Assembly (NCBI GenBank): GCA_018340805.1
Contig: JACMZG010001908.1
Span: forward strand, 44,366,665 to 44,430,664
Direction of reading: 5' to 3'
Length of the DNA: 64,000 nt
From: Microvelia longipes
Lineage: Eukaryota > Arthropoda > Insecta > Hemiptera > Veliidae
The notes under the pieces were generated by a model. It made no database searches and was not told where the DNA came from. It was given only the letters and a program-made list of their open reading frames with translations. Within the stretch, counting starts at the first letter, position 1; each line of letters begins with the position of its first letter. This document shows, piece after piece, positions 1 to 12,369 of this stretch. Position numbers and translations under genes: made by a program.

Positions 1-611
1 TGTGTGGTTGTGTTGTTTGTGGTGTGTGTGTGTGTATATTATATATATATATATAATATCGTTATATATATATATATATATTATAATATAAAATATACCT
101 GTAAATTTATACCTACAAACTCTAATGACACTATCAAGTTTTTCCACACTTTGATATCAAAGTATCATCAAAAAAGTCTTAATTTTATTTGAATTAGTGA
201 AATCTAGCGTGCAGGTTAGTTGTTCATCAAAAGTTTATATACTTCATGACCAGTTTTCCGTATAACATTTCTTGCATTAGGGTTTAATAATACACTACAA
301 AGTAAATATTAAAATTTAAAAAAAAAAAGTAAATGAAATGAAATCATAAAAATAAATAAAACAAATTACTGGTAAGAAGACTAGTAAATAGCGGGCAGTA
401 CGGCAGTGGGCAAACACAAGACACCCTTACTATAACGGACCTATCCCACTTTTCCCTTTCCCTATATAAAGGGCTTTCTCTCCATTTCTTCTTGAAATAT
501 TAATTAATGTTAATTAAACTTAATAAATAAAATAAAAAACTGAACGACACCCAACAGGTCCACTAACAACAAACTTGATCAATATCATCTGACAACCAGT
601 GATTTTTTATT
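1..611. other. A+T-rich stretch, no gene
   Basis: TG and TA microsatellites fill about the first 90 bases. The rest is A+T-rich with no conserved coding signal. A short GC-richer patch near 390-470 ends in CTATATAAAGGG, which resembles a TATA box, but nothing downstream looks like an exon. Confidence 0.6.
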
Positions 612-822
612 TGTGAACAATGTTTTATTGACCAAATTTGTGACAATGTCTTAATTGAATCAAATTTGTGACAATGTCTTATTGACTTCAATTTGTGACA
701 ATGTCTTAATTGCCTCAAATTTGTGACAATGTCTTTATTGACCTCAAATTTGTGACAATGTCAATTGACTTAATTTGTGAACAATGTCTTTTGTGACTCA
801 AATTTCAAACGTCAATGTCATG
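612..822. repeat. Tandem repeat, about 28-30 bp unit
   Basis: About seven imperfect head-to-tail copies of a unit containing CAAATTTGTGACAATGTC, alternating with TTATTGAC-type spacers. The core ATTTGTGACAATG also appears in the TAF8-ATG7 intergenic region near 49590, so the array may derive from a dispersed element. Confidence 0.85.
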
Positions 823-2249
823 CTCAAAATAATATATATAAGTATCCATATATATTTATATAATAATATAATATATATACTATATACATATATTATATAT
901 AATATTATATTATATATATATAATATTATACTGCCCTATTGATTGAAAGAATTACAGTTGCTCTGATCTAGTAGCTATCAGTAAATTTTACAGTACCTGC
1001 AGTTTGACTACAGTTATAACACACTTTTTATATTGTTATAGTAGCAGGCCGATGGGAATTATTATTACAGGTGTACCACCCGCAATATCATTAGAACGAC
1101 AGGTATTATTACTAAACGATCAAAGACAATGACCTAAACACTCAAACGAGTAACAGCTTATCTTTAGTTAATAAGTTTGTTGGATTTGACAAAGAGAAAC
1201 AAAATTTAAAGTTTCAAAAACTGAGATTTCTATAAATAGAGCTGATGAAGCCCTAAAGACAATTACATTCCCAGCTCGCTGATAATTTTAAAATTAAAAC
1301 TAGGTTTTAATTGGCTGTTTCGAACAGCTGCCTTCTATATAAAACCCTTTAAATTTTGTTGCTAATAACTAAAACTTGGAGGGGTTTACGTCATTTTACC
1401 ACCGTTTGTTCGTTCAATAGCTTTAGAAACAATCCTGCGCATACAGAAAAATCTTAGTTAGACAGTGGATCCTACTTTTCAAAACCTAACTTATAGCAAT
1501 AATTGTAAGTTTATTTTCTCGTTATTGTCTCATGATAAACGGATTCATACCATATCCTATATCGGACTCGCTTCGCTCATCTTCAGATTGTAAAACAACT
1601 GTTTTATAATAAAGGCTATACTAAGATTAAACGCAGGGCCCCATGGCCCCATCTATAGGTCAAGAGATTGTATACAACTCTTACAGAGGGCCCAGCGATT
1701 TAATGATGTTAAAACAGACTATACTAATCTCTACTGGGGCATGGACCCATTTTATTAATAGGTTTACTTTTTTTACTTTATCTTTTTGGGGATCCCTAAC
1801 CGCGGGTGGCCCCTAGCGGTTAGGGGACAGTGGCGGTTACGCCACTGCTAGGAGCACAATTCCATAAGAACACTATGTCTCGATATTTTATTTATATTGT
1901 ATTTTTTAATAAATTTCTTGAAACATTCTGTGCCCATAACCATTTTCTAAAGACTAGAATAAAGAGAATATTAAATTCGAGTGGGCAGGTTGCACACACT
2001 TTATCTAATTTCAAATTTTAGTTATACATAATTAGTTATACAAATTTTAGTACATATAATTATTCCATTTATTTTTTATTTGAGGAATTATCTACCTCTA
2101 TAAACTACGTCATTTGATGAATATTGAATTTAATTATATGAAATAATATTCATATTATAATCACTTTAAGATACAATAATAGCCTAAAGTTATTCCACCT
2201 AAGTTTGATCCTAAAAATAATTTTTAATCACTAAAATTGCAATAGACTA
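823..2249. other. Non-coding, A+T-rich with small palindromes
   Basis: An AT tract runs from about 836 to 925. A remnant of the GCGAAGC-type hairpin (on the minus strand, GAGCGAAGCGAGTCC) lies at about 1563-1582. No conserved protein is encoded; a 63-codon frame at 1830-2021 has no recognisable content. Confidence 0.55.
1794..1825. repeat. GC-rich hairpin
   Basis: Perfect 10-bp arms CCCTAACCGC and GCGGTTAGGG enclose a 12-base loop. It is an isolated GC-rich island in A+T-rich DNA, probably a remnant of a mobile element. Confidence 0.7.
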
Positions 2250-2250
2250 A

Positions 2251-2315
<65 letters not shown>

Positions 2316-2399
2316 ATTTATAACATATATTTGTGTGTGTGTCTGTCACACACACACACACACACACACACACCCACCATATATATATATATATAATAT

Positions 2400-2440
<41 letters not shown>
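2250..2440. repeat. Compound AC/TA microsatellite
   Basis: Two blocks of (AC)n followed by (TA)n, separated by a short TTTGTGTGTGTGTCTGT spacer. This spacer recurs after the second block, so the compound microsatellite appears locally duplicated. Confidence 0.9.
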
Positions 2441-2441
<1 letters not shown>

Positions 2442-2885
2442 GTGTGTGTCTGTATGTATTTAAGCTTCCCTAAAAATTAAATTACACTAATTTCAAAAAT
2501 ACGGTCCAATAAAAAAAAATTAAACTAACAATATGGCTTAAAGTCACATATTATGATTTCAAGTGTTACTATTGAATCATTGTAAGTATAATTATCCTAT
2601 TTATTTTCTACATAGGTACATAAGAGGTAAATAAAATCATAACAAACATCGAACGAGAAGAACAGAAGTTGAGGAGAAAACTCGACATATCCTTGTTACA
2701 TAACTTGCGTATCGCGCCTGTTTTACTGAAACTATGGGAAGGTAAGTTTTATCCTATTTCTCTATCTCATCCTCCTCATTCTCTATCTATTGTGTCCTCC
2801 CTTATATTCAAGATCCATAGTGGCATCTACTCTAAATTATCCATAATTCAGATCCATAATTCAGAAGAAGATTTAAGTCTTTCGT
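2441..2885. other. Non-coding, nothing recognised
   Basis: A+T-rich sequence without conserved coding content. A 78-codon open frame at 2669-2905 runs into the tandem repeat that follows and has no recognisable domain. Confidence 0.5.
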
Positions 2886-3055
2886 TGGTGACCGCGTCAA
2901 TGTAGATGATAGATTAGGTCTTTCGGTGACGACCACGTCAATGTAAATGATAGATTAAATCTTCCAATCTTCAATTTAGATGATAGGTTAAACCCTCCGG
3001 TGGTTACCGCGTCAATGTTGATGGTTGATTAGGTCTTCCTGTCGACATCAGAAGG
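2886..3055. repeat. Imperfect tandem repeat, about 55 bp unit
   Basis: Three diverged copies of a unit built around GGTGACCGCGTCAATGTAGA, then TGATAGATTAGGTCTT. The copies differ by substitutions and short gaps. Confidence 0.75.
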
Positions 3056-4399
3056 CCTAAACCTTTATGAAAATGACAATAACCGCGGAAGCCTACGCAG
3101 TTTATAATCAGATCTAATAATTTTGAAGTATAAATAAATTAATAATACATATATTAGTGAAACTTGCGTACGTATACTTATCTCAGACGAAAGATTTTTT
3201 TTTAAATAGCAAGAACCAATATTTATCATATTTTCTTATATATTTTTAATAAGAGATAAAACTTTTGACTAATAAATAAAAATAATTCAACCCATTCACC
3301 AGTTTGGCAAGGTTAACGACCTTTACCTTTATACCGAGTGAATGATGTGCTGAATTAGGATTTACTTGACATACCCGAGTGATTAATGATAATTTTCTCT
3401 TTTCTAAAGTTTAGCACCAAACCTATATTAATCATTATGGTATCACTTCTCACTCCCTCCATACGGAACCAACTCCTATTTTAGCGATTTATTCCCTCAA
3501 AAATGAATTAAGGTATGTAATATGAAGATTTCTTTGCTGCATTTATTTCATTTTATGTTTTATTTTCGTAATTCGTGTAATACTTCTGTTCTTTATCATA
3601 TCCCCGAAGAAAACAATAGTCCATTTTGTTACACATAATTTTTTAAAACATGTCCAAAGAATATTAACAAGATAATAAAAAAATAAAATGATGAAACATG
3701 TTGATTTTTTTATTTATTTATTTATTAATACAACAACGGGCAAAATGACCCCTTTTTACAAAAACAACAAATAAATAAATAAATAAATAATTTATTTCTC
3801 ACTAATTACAGTTATAGAATAAAGTGTTATTTTTGACAATATATATAATAAATTATTTGAGTAAATTAACATCATAATAATATACATTTTTGATTTATAA
3901 ATACAACTAAGAAAAAATTAAATTAAATAAAATTGCACAAACAAACCAACATACGTTATAACATACGTTATAAAAATTTAAGTACAAAAAAATAATTTAA
4001 AATTATAATTTAAAATATGAATGGACTAAAAAAGAAATAACATTTTTGAATATAATCTTAAAATTTAACAAGAATAAATTGTTTGATAATAAAGAAAATA
4101 ATTTAACATGCATACGACGATAGATTAGTATAATATTGAGATTTAATTAGATATAGAAATAAATTTAAATTTAAAATAATACAATTATTAAAAAAAAAGA
4201 TAGTCATAATTAAATTTAAGAAAAAAATACAAACAAAAGTATAAAAATTAATATTGATAAATAAATGCCACCATAGTCAAAATTAAAAGTTAAGATAATG
4301 TAACAGTGGCATATATATAGGTAGAAAATAAATATAATGTGGATAGTAAATTAATCAGATAAAAATTTAAAATAAAATAACGTTAGGTTAATACAATAA
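3056..4399. other. A+T-rich stretch with one small inverted repeat
   Basis: No coding signal. At about 3708-3797 a run of TTTATTTATT on the left and AAATAAATAA on the right enclose GGGCAAAATGACCC, giving a MITE-like inverted repeat. The rest is low complexity. Confidence 0.5.
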
Positions 4400-4865
4400 T
4401 ACTGGCGCGGTGGTCCGCATGTCGGACGAATTTCCTTTACATACGTGTCTCCGTGCTAAACAACAATCCAGGTTGGGAATGATCATTTTTATAGTTTTTA
4501 CATTATAATAAGTACAACTGCTAAATAAATCATTCCGGCTCGGTGTTCCGCTGTCGGGCGAATTTCATTTATAATGCGTGTTTCCGTGCTCAACTCATTT
4601 CTTACTAAAGGTTCCGGTTCATGCTTAAGAACCTAAGCAGTTACTCAATTGACAAGCACTGCTTGTAACTTAGCAGTTAGCATAGTTTGGTCATACCAAA
4701 CTATGCCTCTAAAATTAGAAGTACGCACTATTATTTGCACTAGTTTAAAGCTCAGTTAGTTATCTTTAAGCTTAGTCAGTTATCTTTAAAGGTTTTGATC
4801 TTTAAAGGACATGATCAAGTGATCTAATGCGATTAACAAAGGTTGAAAATTTAGAATTAAATAAA
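4400..4865 (+). mobile_element. GGCGCGGTGGTCCGC repeat family, copy 1
   Basis: The 5' end motif GGCGCGGTGGTCCGC, a GCGAATTTC block and CGTGTTTCCGTGCT occur twice in tandem (near 4403 and 4530), followed by the family body with GGTTCCGGTT, GAACCTAAGCAGTTACTCAA and a segment ending in TAAAGCT-rich sequence. The layout matches the copy at 33400-34017, including the doubled 5' end, but the right inverted arm seen there is missing. A DNA-transposon derivative is likely; no coding capacity is seen. Confidence 0.75.
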
Positions 4866-5467
4866 TCGAGGCCCCATAGGTACGCCACTGCATATGTGTC
4901 AAGATTCATCTCATTATAAGCATTAGTTCAATTTATATCGAAAAACATGTATAATAATAATAATATTAACCATCAATTAAATTATGGTACACCTCATTAA
5001 TAATCATGTATACCACCTCAACTAATTAACAAAACATTACAGAATTTAAACATTATCGAATTAACTCGTTCTTTGAGTAAAGGTGGATCAATATGAGGAA
5101 ATAATTAATGCAGAATCAGTCACAGAAGAAAACAATTGTGTCGGTGGAATATTGACTCCTGCAGCATTATATTTCGTTTATCATTACGTTTAATTAAATT
5201 TGAAAATAAGTTTATAAATAGATGGATATATGTAGATTGAAAATCACATTTACTCCTCAATAAAATCAAAGCCTCTTCTCCTTCCAATCTTCCCCTCCCT
5301 CTTTCGAAATGACTTCAATATTTACAACGAAATGACTTCAATATTTACAAAACACATCTCTTTTTTCATAAACACATCAGTTTGTTTCGTATTGGTTGAT
5401 TTGAAGCCGTCATATTGGTTGTAACTTTTCATCACATGGAAAACTTTTCATCACGTGTTTTCCAACG
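4866..5467. other. Repeat scraps, no gene
   Basis: At about 4893-4945 there is a scrap of dispersed family R-A (TTCATCTCATTATAAGCATT). At about 5308-5353 a 22-bp unit containing ATGACTTCAATATTTACAA is present twice in tandem. Confidence 0.55.
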
Positions 5468-5793
5468 TGGTTCTCAACGTGGGCGCTCAAGAATTTAGGG
5501 GGGCGCTGAGACGTAGGGGGGCGATGCAGGGGGCGGTGTGACGTTTGAGGGAATGATGGGAGTTATTGGCAAATGTAGAGAAATATTATTTTAAGTTTTG
5601 CGAAGGATCTGACGTATAAACTATTTTAAATATCATGTAAGATATTAAACAATAATGTAAATCTAATTATTACAAATAAACAACAAAATAAAAATAAATA
5701 AAGAATATTAATGAGTTAAAGATAGGGGGGCGATGATACACGCAAGGTACTTAAAAGGGGGAATGAGTAAAAAAAGGTTGAGAACCACTGTTT
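5468..5793. mobile_element. hAT-like MITE
   Basis: The left end reads CGTGGTTCTCAACGTGGGCG and the right end AGGTTGAGAACCACTG. Together they form the CAGTGGTTCTCAACC-type terminal inverted repeat known from hAT superfamily non-autonomous elements. The interior has G runs such as GGGGGGCGCTGAG. No transposase is encoded. An 8-bp target duplication is not clear, so the left end may be eroded. Confidence 0.65.
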
Positions 5794-5985
5794 TAGATTC
5801 AAATAATATTTCCTTACAGTGACTTAGATTCAAAAATAATTCCTTACAGTGGCTTAAATTCAAATAAGATTTCTTTTCAGTGATTCAGATTAAAATAATA
5901 TTTCTTTTCAGTATTTCAGATTAAAATAATATTTATTTTTACTACTTGCTTAGATTCAAATAATATTTCCTTAAAGTGTCTTAGA
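5793..5985. repeat. Tandem repeat, about 35-40 bp unit
   Basis: Five diverged copies of a unit like TTAGATTCAAATAATATTTC followed by CTTACAGTG. The array starts directly at the hAT-like right end. Confidence 0.8.
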
Positions 5986-6039
5986 GAATTGTATGCTTTT
6001 AAGTTATATTGTAGGAAGTAGGAATATAAAAAATATTAT

Positions 6040-6520
6040 GATGCACTAAAAAACAAATACTTAGATTACACCTGAATTAACCGTTTTAAGGTTCTATCTA
6101 TAAGTTGTTCGTTCTAAGTTGAAAATTGGCACGAAAACCAATATTTAGGTGAGCTTTTTCGGGTGATAATTTTTCTATTTTGTTTCTTACCGCCATTGAT
6201 GGTACAAAAAATTTTTAAAAGTGCATAAAGCACAAACAATGCTCGGATCAATTTAAATTTTGACACTCCTATAGTCCTACATAGCAACAAATTTTCCTGG
6301 TTTTTCACATTAACAGCATTAGTTTAATTTCATCAAATAACTTGTATAAGTCTAAAAAATTTATAAAAATTGAAAAAATATCCAATTTAGTTTGGCACCC
6401 AATTAAAGAAATTTATATAATTGACAAGTAAAATCTTTTTTGTCTGATCACAGCACCGAGCGTGGTCAGTAGGTAAATGGGTGGCCGCTGGGATTGAAAA
6501 TGATCTTTTCTGTCTGAGGA
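6040..6520 (-). mobile_element. Family R-A copy, decayed
   Basis: The segment around 6465-6485 (GAGCGTGGTCAGTAGGTAAA) and the TAACAGCATTAGTTTAAT block match the better copies at 12.4-12.9 and 10.6-11.4 kb. Orientation is minus relative to the copy at 26.0-26.7 kb. The TGACGTCA core is not preserved here. Confidence 0.55.
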
Positions 6521-7476
6521 GAAACAAAATGATTTCGAAGATAGATAATCACAAAAATTTTATAAATATCAAATAAAGCGAGCTTATCAATTTATTTTAA
6601 CTTCAGTGGTAAAATAAATCATAATTGCTATTATTAATGTTCATTCTTTTGTAATTCGATATCTGAATTTAGTTCAAAGTTATATTATTTCTCTCTGGAA
6701 TTATTTAGAATTAAAAAAAATATATATTACATTATAACAATAAAAAATGTTCGGTATCATTCATGATAAACGAGTCCACCGTCTGACCAACACAATTTTA
6801 AAATTGGAATCACGTATTTAATTTTTCCTCATCTACACTGTAATAAGTTTAAGCTCTCATAAATAACAAGCCTATATCGTAATAAGCACTAACTCTATCG
6901 TTAAAAAGGCAAAATATAATAATTTAAAGAATGAAGAGTCATTTTTAAGAGCGAAGGGACATTTTTTTAATGTATAGAGCCTTGAATTTTTAATGATTTT
7001 GAAAGAGAAAGCTCCCATATGGGACACATTAACTTAACATGGCGCATCGAACCTCCTCTCTGGCCTTAGGTTACTTCAAGGCTAATACTTAATAAGTTTC
7101 ATTTTTTTTCTTTTAACTTTCTTTCGTTTAAAAATTAAATATTTGCATTATAACAATAAATAATGTTCAGTATCATTCATAATAAACGAGTCTATCGTCT
7201 GACCAACATATTTTTGAAATTGGAATCACGTATTTAATTTTTTATTCACGTATACAAATTTAAATTTGTCTATTTTAAAATTCTACATAAAAGTAACATT
7301 ATTATTTTTAAGAACTCATTTCAATATCAGTTGACTACCCTCAAGTCTGGCAGATCCCGACACGGGAAATCGAGAGTTCACAGCTTCGGGCTTTGGAAAT
7401 TTTCCCAGTTTATAAGAATTTCTTTTGTATAAAAAGATAAATTAATTTTAATTTTAATTAATAACTTATAAAATTT
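6521..7476. other. Non-coding with a diverged direct repeat
   Basis: A block of about 100 bp at 6728-6830 recurs at 7146-7245 in the same orientation; both contain AACGAGTC, TCTGACCAACA and ATTGGAATCACGTATTTAAT. No coding signal is present. Confidence 0.7.
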
Positions 7477-7672
7477 AGGTCTCGCTGGTGTAAGGGTTAG
7501 CACGTGCGCCTGCCACCCAAACAGTCCGGGTTCGATCCCGGTCGGGGCCTTTAGGATATCATGCGAGGGATGAAAATCCTTTCACGTGCCGTCCTTCGAA
7601 AGGGGCCGGTGGTTCCGAGCCTGAGCGATGTCAGATACTCGTAAAAGATCCCTAACTCTAAATAAACCTATG
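7477..7672 (+). mobile_element. tRNA-derived SINE
   Basis: The head has Pol III internal promoter boxes: an A box (TGGTGTAAGGG) and a B box (GGTTCGATCCC). It also has a 7-bp acceptor-like pairing and a perfect T-arm (CCGGG/CCCGG). The anticodon stem does not pair, so it is not a functional tRNA gene. An unrelated body runs to about 7672. Confidence 0.75.
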
Positions 7673-7723
7673 TTTAGACCAAATTAAGGATCCTCGATAG
7701 TAATTTGTATGAATTATATATAT

Positions 7724-7774
<51 letters not shown>

Positions 7775-8306
7775 TATTATATATATATATATATTGTTTC
7801 AGCCTTATGAATTCGAGAGCAGGATAGCTCTGTACCGCAGTGGGGCTATTGTTTCTAGTTAAAGAAAAGTCACGGTTCTTCTGTGGTTTAGAAGCGAAAT
7901 GCACTAGGACTCATAAGGTAAAACATTTGACCCTTATTTCTATCTAAGGGAGTTAGCAAAAATGGCCTTACAACGTGGCCTACTTGCTAAGTGGTCTATG
8001 ACCTCTCCCTAATTACTATCCACTAACTTAGAGCACAGTAAATGCATCTCAAATGAGGTTGTTTCCAAAGGGTGAATATTACTAATGGGCCAAATAACCT
8101 TCACAATTATTTCAACATGTCAAATTTAAATCATAGGGCGTCTGATTATATATATTACTACAATATTTAAAATCATCAACTTATTGCAATACGGTGGAAA
8201 ACATAAAAGAGGAGCCTACACCTAATAATTTGTTTTTAAGTTGTCAGCCTATTTCGTATTTATAGACAGGAATTATACCGCAGGGATACAAATTTAGGTT
8301 TATTAT
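7673..8306. other. AT microsatellite and unassigned sequence
   Basis: (AT)n fills about 7715-7795. The remainder shows no gene; a 76-codon minus-strand frame here is mainly microsatellite translation. Confidence 0.6.
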
Positions 8307-8478
8307 AGTTTAACACTTGGCTAAAATCAGTTGACTGCTAGGGAAAATAGTGTTGAGGAGCCAATGAGGTTGGTCCGATTTGAAATAGTGGGCGTGGTTT
8401 AACATCTAGGAATAACCTCATTGGCTCCTTGACATTGTTTTTACACGATGTCAACTTATTTTAGCCGTGTGTTATACT
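8307..8478. mobile_element. Palindromic MITE, 172 bp
   Basis: The two halves are near-complementary. AGTTTAACACTTGGCTAAAA on the left matches the reverse complement of TTTTAGCCGTGTGTTATACT on the right. Internally AGGAGCCAATGAGGTT pairs with AACCTCATTGGCTCCT. No coding capacity. Confidence 0.85.
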
Positions 8479-9195
8479 ATACTTTCTATACGTCAAATCA
8501 ATTACTCAAATGACATAAAGTAAATATTTTGGAATCAGAGAGCAAACTTGTCTCGCATATCAAACTGTTTTCAAACAAATAAATTTGACATTTTTCTAAA
8601 TAATGAGCTAGTAAAATTTTTCCCTCTTATTTCTATTTTAATCAACTTAATTGCTTCTAGATTGCTTTTGGTTTAAAATGAGTTTTTTGAGTGCCAACTT
8701 TTGGATTGGTAACTTCTGAGGGGCAAGGTTTTATTGGTTTTCCAACTTTTCTAGGATTAAGTGCTTTCAAAAACTTTTTTATTGACTTTATAGTTCATTT
8801 GACATTTCAGTGAAATTTTTTAACGTTGAATTGAAATAGAGTTTTGAGGCCTTTTATGCTTAAAACGTCAAGTATTAACTTGCTGTAATATTATAGTTTC
8901 TTTTTAAGTTAAAATCAATTTTTAATACTTTAAAATACAAATATTAATCAAATTATTTTTTAATTAACAAATTCAAACGATATACTTCGAAAATGAAAAA
9001 TAAATTTTGATAGCTTTGGAGTAGTAATTATTAATTATTGTGGTATCTAATTAATAAATCTTATAATAGCATTGCTTAGACTGCAAATATTGAAACTCCA
9101 GAGCCGAGATTGAGTTTTAATTCGAATAATATTTGATAATCAAATCGTCTTTATGCCAAACTTTATGCGTATTTGTTTTTTGCTAGGATACTTTG
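8479..9195. other. A+T-rich, nothing recognised
   Basis: No open frame with recognisable content and no clear repeat structure. Confidence 0.5.
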
Positions 9196-9437
9196 CCGCC
9201 TCTGTGGCTGAGGTCGTTAGAGCGTTAGTCTTAACACTGACCTTTGACACCACGGAGGTCTGGGGTTCGCTGCCCAGGTTACACTCTCGGTTTGTATAAG
9301 AAAATTGTTCAAATAAATTATCGCCACTTTAGAATACACTTGGAGTATAACGGTTGCCATTACCACGTAAGGTGGTTCCTGCAGGGTTTATCCCTGATGG
9401 GTTGCAAGACTCTAAACGGGCAATATTATTATTATTA
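9196..9437 (+). mobile_element. tRNA-derived SINE with ATT tail
   Basis: An A-box-like TGGCTGAGGTCGTTAGAGCG and a B-box-like GGGTTCGCTGCCC are spaced as in tRNA-derived SINEs. The element ends in a short (ATT)n tail at about 9423-9437. The tRNA fold itself is lost. A 65-codon open frame across it is not a gene. Confidence 0.7.
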
Positions 9438-9922
9438 CTAATTTGCTAGTTCGGTTAACAACTGGAAAGGGGGGGGGTAAATTAGCACTGGTATTCTAAA
9501 GTATACCACTAAATTTCAGGCAGGAGTTATAAGTACCAATAATAGTTTTACAACATATATGCAGTAGGTATTAAATTAATAAGAAACATTTAAAAGTTTT
9601 TAAAACAGTTAAAATATTTTATGAAATTAATTTAATAAAATATACGCAAAAGTTTTAAGTTAAGTAATAAAATAAACTTATACTTGATGCTTTCATGTGG
9701 GCATCTTTACTGTTGATTAAATGTTAGAGATCCCGAGATTAAAACTACTATAATGAAAAAATAACTTAATAAGAAAAACTGTAGTAAGAATTTTATGAAA
9801 TTGATATTTTCCTTATTTCTTATTGAATTTTCGCAAGGCAAGGCAGACAAATCATTTTCCGTAAATTATCCAGTAGAGTGGAAGCAACTAATGAGACGTA
9901 TTTTTACTGTGTAATTGAATAT
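9438..9922. other. A+T-rich, nothing recognised
   Basis: A nine-base G run near 9468 is the only notable feature. Confidence 0.5.
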
Positions 9923-11375
9923 TTTTACTTTTCCTCATTTATACCGTAGTTATATAGGAATAGTTATTTATGCAACAAGGGATGAAAGTAAGCTTTACAG
10001 CTCAAGTTAAAGTTTCGTCCTAAGGCAGCGCCGAAGGAGGAAACTTCATTAGCTCACGAGGCCGGCAGGCCGAGGGAGATAAACTAGTTAGCCCCCGAGG
10101 CTTGCCGAGGGAGTTAACTAACATTTTGGCTCCCGAGGCTTGACGAGGGAGATAATACGAGAGCTGAAAACTTTCTTCCCTTGTTGCATATTAAATTTTA
10201 TCTACGACTAGAGAACTAATACTAACAACTATTAATATATTCTTCAGCACCTTAATTGTTATTGTGTTAGTTTAGTTTATTCTTATCATGTCAATTACTC
10301 TGATGAAGAGAGAATAAAGCCACTATCTTCACATTATTTTTATTGTAAGCTGTCAATAGAATAATGTATACTATATTTGTAATTTAAACATTAGCGTGTG
10401 TATATTGTATATTCTACCCGTAGTACCAACATAACACCGAAAAAAATCCTAAAAATTTCCTAAAATTCCTACAAATTTTACTAAAAAATTCTGTCAAGTT
10501 GGCAACACTTTCACTTTTCCTCCCTAGGGGGTAAAAGTACATTTACAGTGTGAGATAACAAGACTGTAAGTAAAACTTACAATACAAGGAGTAGATAAAA
10601 GTATTGTGTTTGCAAAAAAATCCCGAAACCGGGATTAAAACGATATTATGCGTTTCAGGCGTTTTTAAGGTCTGCTGAGTATGTTTTGCAAAGTTGTCTG
10701 TCTCTATGTGGGCGTGTTTGTGTGTGTGTGTTATCATCATAGCGCCCAGTGTATTTATACTAGAGAGTTGAAATTTGGTACAAAACTCAGACTACTGCTG
10801 TAGTTGTGCTATTCGGAAAATAATTTTTATGACGTCATTAACCCGCAATGATGACTAAAAGAAAATTTTGAAAGATCATAAAACGCGGAAAAATGATGCG
10901 ATCGGATTGAGATTACATACTATTTGACTATGTATAACACTATTATTTGTGTCAAGTTTCATCTCATTATCAGCATTAGTTCAATTTTTATCGAATTATT
11001 TATATATACGTTTTTTAAAAAATTTAAAAAACCTTAAAATATTCTAATTAAGTTGAAATTTGGTACAAGTGTACCCCTTAACGTAATAGATGAGTTCACT
11101 AAGTTTCGTTAAAATATAACAAGTCTATCTATGATTTTTGATCGATGAACATTGAGCGTGTTTAGTGCCTGCATGGGTGATCGCTGGAATAAAACGAATC
11201 TATTTACTATATGAGGACTAGCGAAGCGAATCCGAAGACGTTTCGCAGTATAAATTCTACGACTTATGTTTCTAAGAACGAGCGAAGCGAGTCCAAAGCT
11301 GGGAAGATGAGCGTAGCGAATCCGATGTAATGAGGAATAGTTTCGATGTACCCCGTACCCGATTTTTTCAATTAA
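9923..11375 (-). mobile_element. Family R-A copy interrupted by a second element
   Basis: Read on the minus strand it starts with GGGTACGGGGTACATCG near 11348-11365. It continues through GAGCGAAGCGA hairpins (11210-11335), the CRE-like TGACGTCA (10830-10837), a cluster of TG/CA and CAGACAGACAACTTT, and ends with TATAAATGAGGAAAAGTAAA near 9930. The segment 9958-10590 is a foreign insertion close to the 3' end, inferred by comparison with the copy at 56.4-57.4 kb. No protein is encoded. Confidence 0.75.
9958..10590. mobile_element. Hairpin-module element, copy 1
   Basis: Closely similar to 57418-58010. Terminal TATGCAACAAGGGATGAAAG is mirrored by CTTTCTTCCCTTGTTGCATA at about 10170-10189. Between them lie hairpin units of the form CTCCC, GA, GGC, TT, GCC, GA, GGGAG. 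This copy has one more unit of about 57 bp than the 57.4-kb copy. Sequence similarity continues past the inner inverted repeat to GGAGTAGAT near 10590. No coding capacity. Confidence 0.8.
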
Positions 11376-11884
11376 TTTTGATTGCTTATATAAAATAAAT
11401 ATATTTTAATAAATTGATAGATTAATTATTTATTAATTTAATTATTTATTTTAATTCGTACACAAACCTATGGAAATTAAAGCTATATTTGTGCACGCAA
11501 ATTTAACTAAAATAAATTGAAGAGATATAATAATATACATAAATTAATATTATATTATCATTACATAAATAATGCATTTAATTTGATCTAAAAAGGTTAA
11601 ATTTTGAAGTAAGTAAAACCAAGTAATAAAATTAGCTATTACCATCATAAAATAATACAAGTCACCCTTCAGACCAGTATACTAGGTGGGACATTTCAGA
11701 TGCATCAACATTTGTTTCTTCAAAATATGTGACAAGCATGGTCTGAGACTTTCAAAAACAGTCTCTACCATTTTGAAATTTAACTAACCATTTTGTTTAT
11801 AAAAGAGTATTTTTAACTGGTATGAATATACCCCCTTTGGGGAAAAATAAAAGATTCATTTCCAATCTCTCAAGAAAGTTTTAA
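11376..11884. other. A+T-rich, nothing recognised
   Basis: No coding content until the Penelope-like fragment begins. Confidence 0.45.
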
Positions 11885-12345
11885 TAAAATGATAGATTTA
11901 TGTCTTGATAACTCCTATTTTTCACTCCGTGGTATTTTATATAATCAGAAATCAGGGCTACCAATGGGTGATCCCCTTCACCTATCATTGCCGACTTGGT
12001 CTTTGATCATATTTTTAATCTCATCGTTCCTACATTTTCGTCAAACATCAAACTAATAAAAAAAATACATGGATGATTGTCTATTTACTATAAATTAAAA
12101 CTATTTTGATAAATTATTAATAGAATTCAATAAATTTCACCTTAAATTAAAATTTACTATCGAGTTTGAAAACAACAATAGCCTTCCCATTAAACCCTTA
12201 TCATTTAATCTAATGATAATGCTCTATACAAAACCCACATAATATGGTCGGATACTAAATTATTTTTCTCATCAAACCCATAACTATAAAATTAATTGTG
12301 CAAAAAATTTAATTTCTAGAACTCTTAACCTCACAGAGTGTTATT
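11885..12345 (+). pseudogene. Penelope-like element reverse transcriptase, fragment
   Basis: Conceptual translation with frameshifts gives LCLDNSYFSLRGILYNQKSG followed by LPMGDPL, then a downstream IIADLVFDHIF. The catalytic YMDD is at about 12069-12080, followed by segments ending in SLPIKPLSF and, after a stop, YGRILNYFS. The GLPMGxPLSP-YxDD-KPTxxGRxLNYxS order is characteristic of Penelope-like RT. The two bases missing after LPMGDPL and several stops show it is dead. Neither the GIY-YIG endonuclease nor the N-terminal part is seen. A frameshift-tolerant search would confirm the clade. Confidence 0.8.
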
Positions 12346-12369
12346 CAATTATTCAATGTCACAGAGATA

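Noticed and set aside
7477..7552. tRNA gene with Gly-like anticodon loop
   Set aside because: Acceptor and T arms pair but the anticodon stem has only one pair in five, and an unrelated body follows. Called a SINE head.
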